From Roseihalotalea indica (GTDB lineage Bacteria; Bacteroidota; Bacteroidia; Cytophagales; Cyclobacteriaceae), in assembly GCF_022458895.1 (NCBI RefSeq), contig NZ_JAINFL010000012.1, positions 62,001-126,000 of the forward strand: a DNA stretch of 64,000 nucleotides, in the 5' to 3' direction. The position numbers and the translations under genes are program-made. Shown one piece after another: positions 1-9,700 of the stretch; the first letter of the stretch is position 1, and each line of letters opens with the position of its first letter. The notes beneath the pieces were generated by a model that did no database searches, was not told the DNA's origin, and saw only the letters and a list, made by a program, of their open reading frames with translations.

Positions 1-803
1 AAGCCGCCTATGAAAATGCCCTGGCTAATCTGGAAGTAGTGAAAGCCGGAGTCAATGCTTCGCAAGCCGGTGTCACCACGGCGCAGGCCAATATTGGAAC
101 GGTAGAGGCGAATATTGAGGCGGCAAAAGTAAAACTGTGGCAGGCCGATCAGGATTTTAAGCGGTATTCTAACCTGATTGAAGATCATTCCATCACCCAG
201 CAGCAGTTTGAGCAGGCCAAAGCGGCCAAGGAATCTGCTGAAAAGCAACTGGAAGTGTGGCAGCGACAGAAGACCGTGGCTTCTGAACAGCGAAAAGCCA
301 ATGTATCCCAAACGGCCGTTTCTTCGGGCAATGTATCGGTAGCCGAAACCAATGTGAAAATGCGCAAATCGGAACTGGATATGGCCAAGCTGCAACTTTC
401 CTACACCGTGCTTACTGCCCCGATTGACGGAGTGGTTTCCCGCAAGAATATTGAAGTAGGACAACTGGTGCAGGCCGGGCAGTCGTTGTTTGCCATTGTG
501 GAACAGAGTGACCTATGGGTGGTCGCTAATTTTAAGGAAACCGAGCTGAATAAAATGCAGGCCGGGCAGGAAGTGGAAATCTCAGTAGATGCCTATCCTG
601 GCGTGGAATACCGAGGCAGAGTAGAGTCATTCTCCGCGGCCACCGGGGCAAAATTCTCTCTTTTACCTCCTGATAACGCCACCGGTAACTTTGTGAAAGT
701 AGTGCAGCGCGTACCTGTCAAGATTGTTTTTAACGATGATCAGCAAAACCTGGAGCGTCTGCGGGCCGGGATGAACGTTGAGGTTGAGGTACATTTGAAC
801 TAA
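1..803 (+). CDS. HlyD/EmrA-type membrane fusion protein, 3' part (5' end outside window)
   Basis: Periplasmic adaptor of a tripartite drug efflux pump, linking the inner-membrane exporter encoded next to it to an outer-membrane channel. The reading frame is open from base 3 at the window edge, so the N-terminal anchor and first half-lipoyl segment are missing. The visible part has an Ala/Gln/Glu-rich coiled-coil hairpin (bases 3-400), then the second lipoyl half around LTAPIDGVVSRKNIEVGQLV, then the beta-barrel segment ending in VEVEVHLN. The apparent GTG start at base 39 lies inside the hairpin and is not a real start. The next gene begins 6 nt after the stop, so the two form an emrA-emrB-like operon. 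An outer-membrane partner is not visible and may lie upstream. Family assignment is firm; the substrate is unknown. Confidence 0.9.
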   Translation, partial: AAYENALANLEVVKAGVNASQAGVTTAQANIGTVEANIEAAKVKLWQADQDFKRYSNLIEDHSITQQQFEQAKAAKESAEKQLEVWQRQKTVASEQRKANVSQTAVSSGNVSVAETNVKMRKSELDMAKLQLSYTVLTAPIDGVVSRKNIEVGQLVQAGQSLFAIVEQSDLWVVANFKETELNKMQAGQEVEISVDAYPGVEYRGRVESFSAATGAKFSLLPPDNATGNFVKVVQRVPVKIVFNDDQQNLERLRAGMNVEVEVHLN

Positions 804-809
804 GTATTG

Positions 810-2384
810 ATGTTGGAAAATTCCACCGTAGAATACGGTTTCCGCCGGGTCATTGTGACGGTTACCGCCATTATGTGCGCCCTGCTGGAGATCGTAGATA
901 CGACCATTGTAAATGTGGCCCTCAATGAAATGAAGGGGAACCTGGGAGCCACTCTGAGTGATGTGGGCTGGGTGATTACCGCCTATGCCATCGCTAACGT
1001 TATCGTAATTCCGCTGACGAGCTGGCTTTCGCAGCAGTTTGGGCGCCGAAACTATTTTGCCGCATCCATTATTCTGTTTACCGTAGCTTCCTTTCTCTGC
1101 GGTAATGCTACCAATATTTGGGAGCTGGTCGCTTTCCGATTCATTCAGGGATTGGGCGGAGGAGCTTTGTTGGTAACGGCCCAAACGATTATCACCGAAG
1201 CCTATCCGCCGGAAAAAAGAGGCATGGCGCAAGCACTGTATGGCATGGGTATTATCGTGGGTCCCACCTTAGGTCCGCCTTTAGGAGGATACTTTGTGGA
1301 TAACTATTCCTGGCCCTATATCTTTTACATCAACATTCCGATCGGTATTATCGCCACCATGCTTACGTTGCGGTACGTTAAAAGCCCTAACTACGGCGGG
1401 AAACGGAAAGCTTCGGAAATTGACTGGTGGGGTATTGCGTTTCTGGTGATTGCCGTGGGATCGTTGCAGTATGTGCTGGAAAAAGGACAGGAACACGACT
1501 GGTTCGCCGACACATCCATTATTGTACTGACAGTTTCTGCCGTACTGGGTTTTTACCTGCTAATTTGGCGGGAGCTTACCGCAAAAAAACCAGTTATCGA
1601 TCTTCGAGTATTGAAAGACAAAAATCTGGCGGTTGGAACGGTGTTCACCTTTATTCTGGGATTTGGGTTATTTGGGTCCACCTTTATTATCCCACTGTTT
1701 ACCCAATCTATTTTAGGCTGGACGGCCCTGCAATCGGGATTGATGCTGGTTCCTAGCTCCATTGCCACTGGTTTGATGATGCCCGTGGTGGGCAATCTGA
1801 TTCAGCGGGGAGTGCCTCAGAAGTACCTGGTTTCGGGTGGGTTTCTATTATTCTTCCTGTACAGCCTGTTTTCCTACAAAATCCTGACCCCCATGACCAG
1901 CGAAGGAGATTTCTTCTGGCTACTCATTGTTCGGGGAGCGGGTTTGGGCCTCTTGTTCGTTCCGATTACTACCCTGGCCTTATCTACCCTAAAAGGGAAG
2001 GAAATTGGAGAAGGAGCATCTTTTACCTCCATGGTGCGGCAGTTAGGCGGTTCTTTCGGAATTGCCCTCATCAGTACGTTTATCAGTCGGAGAACGTTTG
2101 AGCACCGCTTTGATCTGATCAAATATATCAATCCGTACGATCCGGGGGTGCAGCAGCGCATTGAAGGGCTAACCCGTAATTTTATGAGTCAGGGAGCAAC
2201 CGCGAACCATGCTCAGGATCAGGCGTATCAGTTGTTAGAATTTAATGTGATGAAGCAGGCTTCCTTGCTTACCTATATGGATGTGTTTCTCTACATTGGT
2301 GTTTTCTTTTTGTTGTGTATACCCTTTGTGTTAATAATTAAATCAGCGAAGAAAGGGGAAGCGCCCAAGGCGATGGCTCACTAA
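810..2384 (+). CDS. DHA2-family MFS multidrug exporter (EmrB/QacA type)
   Basis: Inner-membrane drug:proton antiporter of 524 residues, the usual size for 14-helix DHA2 transporters. Motif A-like SWLSQQFGRRNYF follows helix 2 and motif C-like GPTLGPPLGGY lies in helix 5. The acidic first-helix segment LLEIVDTTIVNVALNEM is typical of EmrB. The ATG at 810 was preferred to the in-frame TTG at 807. The gene is tightly linked to the fusion protein just upstream, so both probably work as one pump. A strong hairpin follows at 2405. Which compounds are exported cannot be read from sequence. Confidence 0.93.
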   Translation: MLENSTVEYGFRRVIVTVTAIMCALLEIVDTTIVNVALNEMKGNLGATLSDVGWVITAYAIANVIVIPLTSWLSQQFGRRNYFAASIILFTVASFLCGNATNIWELVAFRFIQGLGGGALLVTAQTIITEAYPPEKRGMAQALYGMGIIVGPTLGPPLGGYFVDNYSWPYIFYINIPIGIIATMLTLRYVKSPNYGGKRKASEIDWWGIAFLVIAVGSLQYVLEKGQEHDWFADTSIIVLTVSAVLGFYLLIWRELTAKKPVIDLRVLKDKNLAVGTVFTFILGFGLFGSTFIIPLFTQSILGWTALQSGLMLVPSSIATGLMMPVVGNLIQRGVPQKYLVSGGFLLFFLYSLFSYKILTPMTSEGDFFWLLIVRGAGLGLLFVPITTLALSTLKGKEIGEGASFTSMVRQLGGSFGIALISTFISRRTFEHRFDLIKYINPYDPGVQQRIEGLTRNFMSQGATANHAQDQAYQLLEFNVMKQASLLTYMDVFLYIGVFFLLCIPFVLIIKSAKKGEAPKAMAH

Positions 2385-2404
2385 TGATTGAATAGAGGTA
2401 TGAA

Positions 2405-2449
2405 AAATGGCGTAAGCAACTTTGGATTCCCGGGATGCTTACGCCATTT
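2405..2449 (+). terminator. 14-bp hairpin after the exporter gene
   Basis: Two arms, 2405-2418 and 2436-2449, are perfect reverse complements over 14 bp with a 17-nt loop, 20 nt downstream of the exporter stop. There is no long T-run, so this may act as a bidirectional or mRNA-stabilising hairpin between the convergent exporter and Dabb genes. Confidence 0.6.
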
Positions 2450-2492
2450 ATAGTAATAGACATTATTCTGATTTTCTTTTGAAGACGTATCA

Positions 2493-2548
2493 GGAAGCGG
2501 ACGGCAGGAGGCAGGTCTCTCCGTACGGCCTCCCGCTGACCGCCTCCA
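2493..2548. repeat. Inverted heptad-period repeat element (copy B)
   Basis: Eight consecutive 7-nt units can be read in register: GGAAGCG, GACGGCA, GGAGGCA, GGTCTCT, CCGTACG, GCCTCCC, GCTGACC, GCCTCCA. The first three pair imperfectly with the last three to make a hairpin. The 30 nt from 2484 match 61156-61185 at 26 of 30 positions by eye, so the element is dispersed. It sits between convergent genes. Confidence 0.6.
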
Positions 2549-2589
2549 GTAACGCTTACATGATGATCAGAATAAATTCTAATGATCAA

Positions 2590-2910
2590 TTAGTCTAACA
2601 GGCCTGAGTCTGAATCGTATATCTGTACTTTTTTCCAGAGGTGCTGGCAGTCTTCTACAAATTGTAAATGGACCGGATCAACTTGGTAGGTATTTTGGTC
2701 TTCCAGATTATCAAATGCCAACATCAGGTGATAAGAATAGGTGGTATCGATGACGGGCCGGTTGGTGGAAGAGGGTTTTCCAATGTGAATATCTCGCACT
2801 GTCTCAATTTGCTCTAGCGTGCGGAGCCCTTTCTCCAAGGCTGCGCCATCTTCGGATTGCGATGGGTTAGCCAGCCAGAAATATACGTTGTGGATAAAGC
2901 GGGTTTTCAT
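2590..2910 (-). CDS. Dabb-domain (stress-responsive A/B barrel) protein
   Basis: Small protein of 106 residues, the normal length for a single Dabb domain, a dimeric ferredoxin-like fold. Typical features are the start RFIHNVYFWL, a middle segment giving a predicted strand-helix-strand, and the ending QVDPVHLQFVEDCQHLWKKVQIYDSD. Family members include plant stress proteins and small-ring cyclases, so a chemical role cannot be assigned. It begins 54 nt downstream of moeA on the same strand and may be cotranscribed with it. No signal peptide is seen. Confidence 0.8.
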   Translation of the reverse strand: MKTRFIHNVYFWLANPSQSEDGAALEKGLRTLEQIETVRDIHIGKPSSTNRPVIDTTYSYHLMLAFDNLEDQNTYQVDPVHLQFVEDCQHLWKKVQIYDSDSGLLD

Positions 2911-2964
2911 GATAACAAATTGTTGAATGAGTGAATGATAGAATATAATGTAGTGATGGTAAAA

Positions 2965-4173
2965 TTAGGTAAAGGGAATGAAGGGAAAAACTTCTCCCTG
3001 GATGAAATGGGAGCGATCGGCCGGTAATTCCAGAAAACCATTGCATTGCAATAGATTGGCAAAGTCGCCGGAGCCGTGTCCCTCTAGGGGAGTTGCTACA
3101 AAATGGCCTTCTTCATTGGGGTAAGCCTTCACCTGCATAAAGTAGGTAAGCTCTGGTTCAAATTTTACGTGATCGTTTAAAGCAGCTAGTAGGGGAGGAT
3201 TTGGTGTCAGGCCTATACTTTTTTCCAACCAGGGTTTCAGGTAACGATGAAAGCACATAAATGTAGATACCGGATTGCCTGGCAAGGCAAATACCACATT
3301 CTGATCTTCCTTCGTCCCAAACCAAAAGGGCTTTCCCGGGCGTTGCTTAACTTTATGAAATAGTTTCTGTACGCCCAGCGACTCCAGCGCTTCCGGTACA
3401 TAATCTTTTTTTCCCCGCGACACTCCTCCACTGAGCACAATAACTGGATGCTGCTCCAGTATCTGCGCCAACCCCTGCTTGGTTTTTTCCAGTGAATCAG
3501 GAAGGTGATAAAAGGTAGAAGGGATACTCGTGTCTCTCAGTGCAGCCCGCAAAGCATGATTATTTGATTGACGAATCTGATAAGGTTCGGGCTGCTCGTG
3601 TACCGCAACCAGTTCATCTCCGGTTGACACAATTGCTACATTGGGTGCGCGGGTGACGGAAAGTTGAGCTTTTCCCACTGAAGCCGCTACAGCAATCTGG
3701 GTAGCGCTCATGCGGGTACCTGTCGGAATTAATTCTTCGCCCTGAGGCTGATCGTAGCCCTGGGGATGTACATTTTGTCCTTTCCGGGCAGGCATTATTC
3801 GTAAGGCGGCTATTTTTTGTCCCTGCTGCTCCTGTATATCAATGTCTTCGTAAGGCGTCACGGTGTTTGCCCCTTTCGGAAGCACGGCACCGGTCATAGC
3901 TTCCAGGCAATGAGCGGGGCCGGATAGAGCTTTCGGCGGCTCACCGGCTAATTGCGTATTCTCGATGATTAATACCGGGTTGTCCGGATTCAGACCATGT
4001 ATATCATACGCAATCCCGTCCATAGTCACTCGGTCAAAAGGAGGGAAATCTCGGTCAGCCTGGATAGGTTCACGTAATATGCGTCCGTGGGCGTCATCCA
4101 GATTTACCAGTTCCGGTGGAAAAGAGAAAAGGTGATTATTAATGATTTGGGTAGCTTCGTGGGGGGTAATCAT
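2965..4173 (-). CDS. moeA: Molybdopterin molybdenumtransferase MoeA
   Basis: Inserts molybdate into adenylylated molybdopterin in the last step of molybdenum cofactor synthesis. At 402 residues it has normal MoeA length. Visible landmarks are the N-terminal FPPFDRVTMDGIAYD (the family's PxxxxSxMDGYA-like segment), VAIVSTGDELV and VVLSGGVSRGKKDYVPEAL of the molybdopterin-binding domain, and ALPGNPVSTFMCF. The C-terminal beta domain is complete. Other cofactor genes (moaC, moaE, moaD, moaA) are scattered over the next 14 kb. No molybdate transporter or molybdoenzyme is in the window, so the user enzyme is elsewhere. Confidence 0.95.
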   Translation of the reverse strand: MITPHEATQIINNHLFSFPPELVNLDDAHGRILREPIQADRDFPPFDRVTMDGIAYDIHGLNPDNPVLIIENTQLAGEPPKALSGPAHCLEAMTGAVLPKGANTVTPYEDIDIQEQQGQKIAALRIMPARKGQNVHPQGYDQPQGEELIPTGTRMSATQIAVAASVGKAQLSVTRAPNVAIVSTGDELVAVHEQPEPYQIRQSNNHALRAALRDTSIPSTFYHLPDSLEKTKQGLAQILEQHPVIVLSGGVSRGKKDYVPEALESLGVQKLFHKVKQRPGKPFWFGTKEDQNVVFALPGNPVSTFMCFHRYLKPWLEKSIGLTPNPPLLAALNDHVKFEPELTYFMQVKAYPNEEGHFVATPLEGHGSGDFANLLQCNGFLELPADRSHFIQGEVFPFIPFT

Positions 4174-4217
4174 AGGCTAGACATTCGGTTGTGGAATGTT
4201 ACAAAAGTATACACAAT

Positions 4218-4241
4218 AAAAAAAGGCGCATAATGCGCCTC
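4218..4241 (-). terminator. Rho-independent terminator of the beta-barrel gene
   Basis: Read on the minus strand, a 7-bp perfect stem (4234-4240 with 4224-4230, loop TTA) is followed by a run of T residues. It lies 26 nt beyond the stop of the minus-strand gene at 4267 and in front of moeA, so it separates their transcripts. Confidence 0.85.
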
Positions 4242-4266
4242 TTATATCAGAATAGTTATTTTGTTT

Positions 4267-4911
4267 CTAGTAAAGTAGGTTCAGAGCCAAATATAATTGA
4301 GCTACTGAGTTTTTTGCTCCTTTCAAGGCAGCCTCGGCCAGGGTTTCATCGCCGATCTCAGCTAAGCCATAATTGTAGCGTACACCTACAGATATTGCAT
4401 CAAAGTTGAGGCCAAAACCAGCACTTAAGCCATAATCAAAAGTATGAAAATTATCCCGATCTATGTCAGCTAATGCTTCTCCTAAGTCACCGTCGGTAGA
4501 AATATTAGAACCAACTAAATAACTTATGTATGGACCAATCTGGATATCAGCAGACTCGCCGAGTTTAAAAGTAGCTAGTATAGGTACATCCACATAATTT
4601 AAATTGAATTTATACTCCCCTTCTGCATCAAAAAAGTTAGCATCATACGTTAAGCGAGCGCCTTTAGTAGAATAGTTTACTTCGGGTTGAATAACAAAAA
4701 ATTCGCTAACAGGTAGTTGAGTAAATACTCCTAAGCTAAATCCAGGACGAAGATTCTCATCAGAAACATCATCAACATACAGGTTGCTCACATTTAATCC
4801 TCCTTTAATTCCGGTGCGGGTATCCTGGGCTACTAAACTAATCGGAATGACCATAGCACTAAGAAGAAGAGCGATAATTCCGACTATAACTTTTTTATAT
4901 CTTGGTTTCAT
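4267..4911 (-). CDS. Outer-membrane beta-barrel protein (PorT/OMP_b-brl family)
   Basis: A 214-residue exported protein. The N-terminus MKPRYKKVIVGIIALLLSAM followed by IPISLVAQ is a signal peptide with likely cleavage near VAQ-DTR. The mature part begins GIKGGLNVSNLY, a hallmark of the Bacteroidota small beta-barrel family, and alternates polar and hydrophobic residues in about eight strands, ending LYLALNLLY with the aromatic C-terminus expected for BAM assembly. The ATG at 4911 was chosen over an upstream TTG at 4920. No specific role is known for most family members. It is divergent from the OmpA-like lipoprotein gene at 5216. Confidence 0.8.
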   Translation of the reverse strand: MKPRYKKVIVGIIALLLSAMVIPISLVAQDTRTGIKGGLNVSNLYVDDVSDENLRPGFSLGVFTQLPVSEFFVIQPEVNYSTKGARLTYDANFFDAEGEYKFNLNYVDVPILATFKLGESADIQIGPYISYLVGSNISTDGDLGEALADIDRDNFHTFDYGLSAGFGLNFDAISVGVRYNYGLAEIGDETLAEAALKGAKNSVAQLYLALNLLY

Positions 4912-5215
4912 ATGGATCAAAAAATTGGTAGAACATTGACTTTATACCCAGAATAATGAAAAATCTATGCCATGCTAATAATAACCCTACAAAACCCCTA
5001 AATTACCTGAAACAGGCCCAGATGGTACTAGTTTTTTTTAGGATAAATCCCCAAAAGTGTGGAAATTTTTTCCTCCTGTGTAGAAATATCAAGTACTTTT
5101 TTTGTGTATTTCTAAAGGCTTATTGTCCAATTAGTGAAGTAAAATATTTAATCAATACAGTTTTTTGCTTGGTATCACTTTTGTAACTGCTACTGGAGAT
5201 TTAAATAAATAAACT
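4912..5215. other. Divergent intergenic region, no gene seen
   Basis: 304 bp, rich in A and T, between two divergently transcribed envelope genes, so it must hold both promoters. A TATCACTTTTG stretch at about 5171-5181 resembles the Bacteroidota -7 box but is not an exact match. A 76-codon open frame at 4956-5186 has unlikely composition and was rejected. Confidence 0.4.
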
Positions 5216-5926
5216 ATGAGACATACACTTAAAAGATTGCCTCAATCCTTTACCCAATGGGTGCTGGTTATAGGTATTTTAGCAAATATTCAGCTTTTAA
5301 CAGGCTGTGCTTCTACTAATAATACAACCAAAGGGGGAGCTATAGGAGCTGGTGCTGGTGGAGCATTAGGTGCCGTTATTGGTAATGCATCAGGTAATAC
5401 CGCCGTAGGAGCTATTATTGGAGCTTCAGTAGGTGGTGCTGCCGGTGCTGTTATTGGACGCCAGATGGATAAGCAGGCAGAAGAGTTGCAGCAAGACCTC
5501 GGGAATGCTACGGTAGAGCGTGTAGGTGAAGGTATTAAAATTACATTTGATTCCGGTTTGCTGTTTGATTTTGATTCAGATGATTTAAGAGGTGTTACTG
5601 AACAAGACCTGAGCGAGATGGCTGAAACTTTAAAAAAGTATAGTGATACAAACATCTTGATTGAAGGGCATACCGATGCTACTGGTTCCGATGATTATAA
5701 CCAAGACCTATCCGAAGAGCGGGCTGCTTCTGTGGCAAATTATCTTCAACAGTTAGGTGTAGAGCGTAGCCGGGTTACAACCCATGGATACGGAGAGAAT
5801 CAGCCAGTAGCTGAGAATGATACAGAAGCCGGGCGCCAGCAAAATCGCCGGGTAGAAGTAGCCATCTATGCTAACGACAAAATGGTTAAAGCTGCCGAGA
5901 AAGGCGATTTGGAAGTAGAGGGGTAG
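5216..5926 (+). CDS. OmpA-family lipoprotein with glycine-zipper segment
   Basis: Envelope protein of 236 residues that should anchor the outer membrane to peptidoglycan. A signal sequence ends in the lipobox LLTGC (Cys31). Residues ~40-85 are a glycine-zipper stretch (GGAIGAGAGGALGAVIGNA and repeats), then an OmpA C-terminal domain with FDFDSDDL, LIEGHTDATGSDDYN and the peptidoglycan-binding signature LSEERAASVANYL...GRQQNRRVEV. This order (zipper then OmpA) is common in Gram-negative lipoproteins of the YiaD type. It is a single-gene unit closed by the hairpin at 5951. Confidence 0.92.
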   Translation: MRHTLKRLPQSFTQWVLVIGILANIQLLTGCASTNNTTKGGAIGAGAGGALGAVIGNASGNTAVGAIIGASVGGAAGAVIGRQMDKQAEELQQDLGNATVERVGEGIKITFDSGLLFDFDSDDLRGVTEQDLSEMAETLKKYSDTNILIEGHTDATGSDDYNQDLSEERAASVANYLQQLGVERSRVTTHGYGENQPVAENDTEAGRQQNRRVEVAIYANDKMVKAAEKGDLEVEG

Positions 5927-5950
5927 TTTTTAGGATACCAGGATGAAATA

Positions 5951-5980
5951 AAAAAGCCCGAGAAATCGGGCTTTTTCTTT
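5951..5980. terminator. Rho-independent terminator after the OmpA-like gene
   Basis: A stem of about 10 bp (5951-5961 with 5966-5975), containing AGCCCGA/TCGGGCT with a GAAA loop, is flanked by A and T runs. It can stop transcription from the left. Its T-tract runs into the putative moaC promoter at 5983. Confidence 0.9.
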
Positions 5981-5982
5981 TG

Positions 5983-5990
5983 TATTTTTG
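5983..5990 (+). promoter_or_regulatory. Candidate -7 box for moaC
   Basis: TATTTTTG fits the Bacteroidota sigma consensus TAnnTTTG exactly and lies 19 nt before the moaC ATG. I see no good TTG box 19-21 nt further upstream, because that stretch is the preceding terminator stem. Confidence 0.45.
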
Positions 5991-6008
5991 TACCAAACAT
6001 TTTGGAAG

Positions 6009-6509
6009 ATGGAAGAAAAGAAGCTATCGCATGTTGATGCACAGAATAATCCTACCATGGTGGATGTCAGTCAGAAATCAGTAACTCAGCGAACGGCCAC
6101 CGCCCGCAGCACCGTAACTTTAGGTGAAACAGTGTGGGAGCAACTCAAACCTACCTCCGAGTCTTCCGAAATTTATTCTAAAAAAGGCCCCGTATTTCAA
6201 ACAGCCATTATTGCTGGCACGATGGCCGTAAAAAAAACCAGTGAACTGATTCCTTTTTGCCACCCTCTGGCCATTGAAAAGTGTACTATTAGCATCGTTC
6301 CTATCGATAATTATGAAGTGTTGGTTGAGTGTACGGTGGCAGTAAGTGGCAAAACCGGAGTAGAAATGGAAGCCCTGACAGGAGCTAGCGTGGCTGCATT
6401 AAGTATCTATGATATGTGCAAAGCCCTTTCGCACAATATTATAATCCGAGAGACGCGGCTAGTAGAGAAAAAAGGAGGTAAAAGCGATTTTACTGTAAGT
6501 GACCAATAG
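6009..6509 (+). CDS. moaC: Cyclic pyranopterin monophosphate synthase MoaC
   Basis: Converts the MoaA product 3',8-cyclo-GTP to cyclic pyranopterin monophosphate in molybdenum cofactor synthesis; cytosolic hexamer. The 166-residue protein has the invariant blocks KKTSELIPFCHPLAIEK, VSGKTGVEMEALTGASVAALSIYDMCK and the C-terminal KKGGKSDF. The ATG at 6009 has a GGAAG element just upstream and gives the family's usual length; a TTG at 5988 would add an unrelated peptide. It stands alone between a terminator and the giant kinase gene, apart from moaA, moaD and moaE. Confidence 0.95.
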   Translation: MEEKKLSHVDAQNNPTMVDVSQKSVTQRTATARSTVTLGETVWEQLKPTSESSEIYSKKGPVFQTAIIAGTMAVKKTSELIPFCHPLAIEKCTISIVPIDNYEVLVECTVAVSGKTGVEMEALTGASVAALSIYDMCKALSHNIIIRETRLVEKKGGKSDFTVSDQ

Positions 6510-6730
6510 TATCCGTGAGAGTATAGTAGAGGAGGATTAAAAATATGCCTTTATCAAGCTCTACTTTATATTGTTGCTAAGGCTACTTTTACAGATAATT
6601 ATAGCATTAAGCTTCTATACGGATTGCTGTTTTAAGTAGGTATCCGGATATGTCTAAGCATATAATGAAGTTTTTTTATGTATTTTTACCTATGTAAGCA
6701 GGGAAATATTCCTAAAAACTTTTTAAGCTT

Positions 6731-9700
6731 ATGAATAAAGATTCTACACCCTCACTAGCTAAACTGACAAAACAGGAACTCATTGGCATAGTAGATGATC
6801 ACCAGCGTAATAATTATTCTCTTTTAGATGCTTTGCCTGATGCAACCATTGCGGTGGATGACCAAAAGTGCATAAAATATATGAACACCGCCTCTCACAA
6901 GTGGTGGGATGCTCCTCATAATCAAAAAAGTAATCTGTTGGTAATACACGAATTATTACCAAAGTTAGAGCAAGGTGATTACTGGGATGAACTTAGAAAA
7001 GGTGAGTCTTTATCCATAGTCCTTCTCACATCAGGGCACACCGAGATCCAGGTGATAGTACAGGCTAAATGGCACAATGATTACCAAGTATATCTCCTGA
7101 AAATTACCGAAGCAACTGACAGGAAATACACGCCATCTGATGAAGCTAATAGTGCTTCCCCCCTGTTGCAAACGATAATATCTTATATTCAGGAAGGCGT
7201 GCTCATTAGGGAGGCTTCTGGGGAGTATCAATATCTCTCTCCTTCCATGGAGCAGCTTACCGGCTACACTCAGGAAGAACTTCAGACTCACACTCTATCG
7301 CATCTTATTCATCCCGATGATGTACCCGACTACAAAGAGGTAATTAGGAAAATACAGACTGCTGATGAGCAATTAATAAGTATTTCTTTTCAAATCACCC
7401 GAAAAGATGGGCAGGTCCGGTGCCTGAGAACAACAATAGAACCTCTGATGCAAAGTGATAGTAAGCCTGGGGCTACCATCTGGGTTATGCAGGACATTAC
7501 TGCCGAGCACAGATTGAATAATATATACAAGAGCACTTATGAACGTTACCAATTCATTATCGAAAATGCTACTGCTGGTTTTTGGGATTGGAATCTGGCG
7601 CCGGAAGACAGAGGCCAGTTAGAGATACAGAAAGAAGCCCTGGAAATAGATGGGGAGCGCATTTCGCGGCAAATGTGGGAAGAGCGGGTTCATCCGGATG
7701 ATCTAAAAGCATTGCAGCAGGAATTGCAGCAGATTTCATCAGGGATAGGGGGGCGTATAGTGAATGAATTTCGGTTCTTAACAAAGAACAAGCAGTATCG
7801 CTGGTTTAGGCTCAGTGCCAATATTATCCGCGATGCAAAAGATCAACCCTTGCGGATGGTAGGCATTATGAGTGATGTCCATGACCGCAAAGCAACTGAA
7901 CAGGCTCTGCTTCAGAAAACAGAAACATTACAGACTGTTCAGTCAATGGCAAAAATAGGGGATTGGCGGCTCAACATTAAAACCAAGACCCTGATAGGTT
8001 CCGAAGAATTTTATCAGATGTACGAAATCGATACATCGTCTGTTGTGAGTGTTGTTGAACAGGTCGTTGCTCGTATACCGACAAAGGACATGCAGATAAT
8101 CCGGGGTATCATGGATACCGCGATTGAGAAAAAAGAGCCATACAAGCATGATTACCTACTGACTACCCCCTCTGGTATTAAGCGATGGGTACTGGTGATA
8201 GCAAAAGCATTTGTTCAGGACGATCGGGGCGAGACTGAAGAAATTTTGGGGTTAGTCCAGGATATTACAGAATGTAAAAAAGCAGATTTGGCACTCCGGG
8301 AAAGTGAGTCTAAATACCGCTTATTAGCTGAAAATGCAACTGATATCATTTGTCTCATGAACCTTGAAGGTGAGACCCAATATCTTTCTCCTTCAGTAAA
8401 AACTGCTTTAGGATACACCGCAGAAGAATACAAAAAACAGTTCGGAAGGCTTAAAAATGTGCATCCGGAAGATGTTCCACTGATAGAGCAAACAATAGCC
8501 CACCTAAGAGAAAAAGGCGGAACTAAAAGTGTTGTATTTCGGGAACGCCATAAAAAGGGACATTATGTATGGGGGGAAGCTATCGTAAAACGGATTGAAA
8601 ATTTTCGGGGTGATCCCCAGATCATGCTGGTAGCACGAGACATCACCCAGAAAAAAATGGCCGAAATAGCGTTGCAGAAAAGCGAAACGAAGTACCGGCT
8701 GCTAGCTGAAAATTCTACCGATGTTATCATTCTATTAAATGTAGAAAGGCAGTTGCTCTATGTATCCCCTTCTATAGAAACTATTACCGGGTTTACTCCG
8801 GAAGAATGGATTTCTCTGGCATCAGAAAATCAGCATATTCACCCGGAGGATCTGCCAAAGATCACCCATAATCTTGCAGCGGACTTTCGGAAGGAGGCCT
8901 CGCAACAGATAAAGCACCGGATTAAACACAAGAACGGTACATATGTCTGGATGGATAGCAAGTCAAACCTGATACTTGATGAAGAGGGCGAACATAAATT
9001 ATTGGTAGTTTCCCGAGATGTTAGTCAGGAAATCCAGGCGCAACAGAAATTAGCCGAAAGTCAGCGGTACTTCCAGTCCATTTTCAATAATACTACTGAT
9101 GCGTTATTTCTGATAGACGGGCAGACCTATGCGATTTTGGATTGCAACGACGCTGCCGTAGCCATATTTGAGGTAGACTCCAAAGATAATTTGATAGGGA
9201 AGCGAAAGGCCGATTTTCGTTGTATGCCCTACCCTGATGAAGAAGTAATCAGCATAAGCAAGCTTGTTAATAAAGGTGAAACCTGGAAAGATGAGGTAGA
9301 ATACGTGAGTGCTCAAGGAAATATATTCTGGGGTAACCTGGCCATCATTCTGTTTAAGCATGATATCCAGTTAGTCCGGATCAGTGATGTTACCGAGCAT
9401 AAAAAGGCTGAACTTGCTTTGCAAAAAAGCGAAGCCCAATACAGGTTGCTGGCCGAAAACTCTACGGATATTATTGCTATTAGCACATTAGATAAGCAAT
9501 GGAAGTACATTTCCCCGGCCATCACTAAAATTCTGGGATATACCCCCGAAGAATATACTCAATTCAATAGCGTAAGCAATGTGCACCCAGATGATGTATC
9601 CCTCTGGTATAATGCTATTGAGCAGCTACAATCTGGAGAAGCAAATGTGCGTAGTGTAATCCGGGCCCGGCACAAGAATGGCGCATGGATTTGGATAGAG

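Noticed and set aside
4956..5186. 76-codon open frame in the region between the barrel gene and the OmpA-like gene
   Set aside because: Unlikely Cys/Phe/Asn-rich composition, no ribosome site, and it fills the shared promoter region of two divergent genes.
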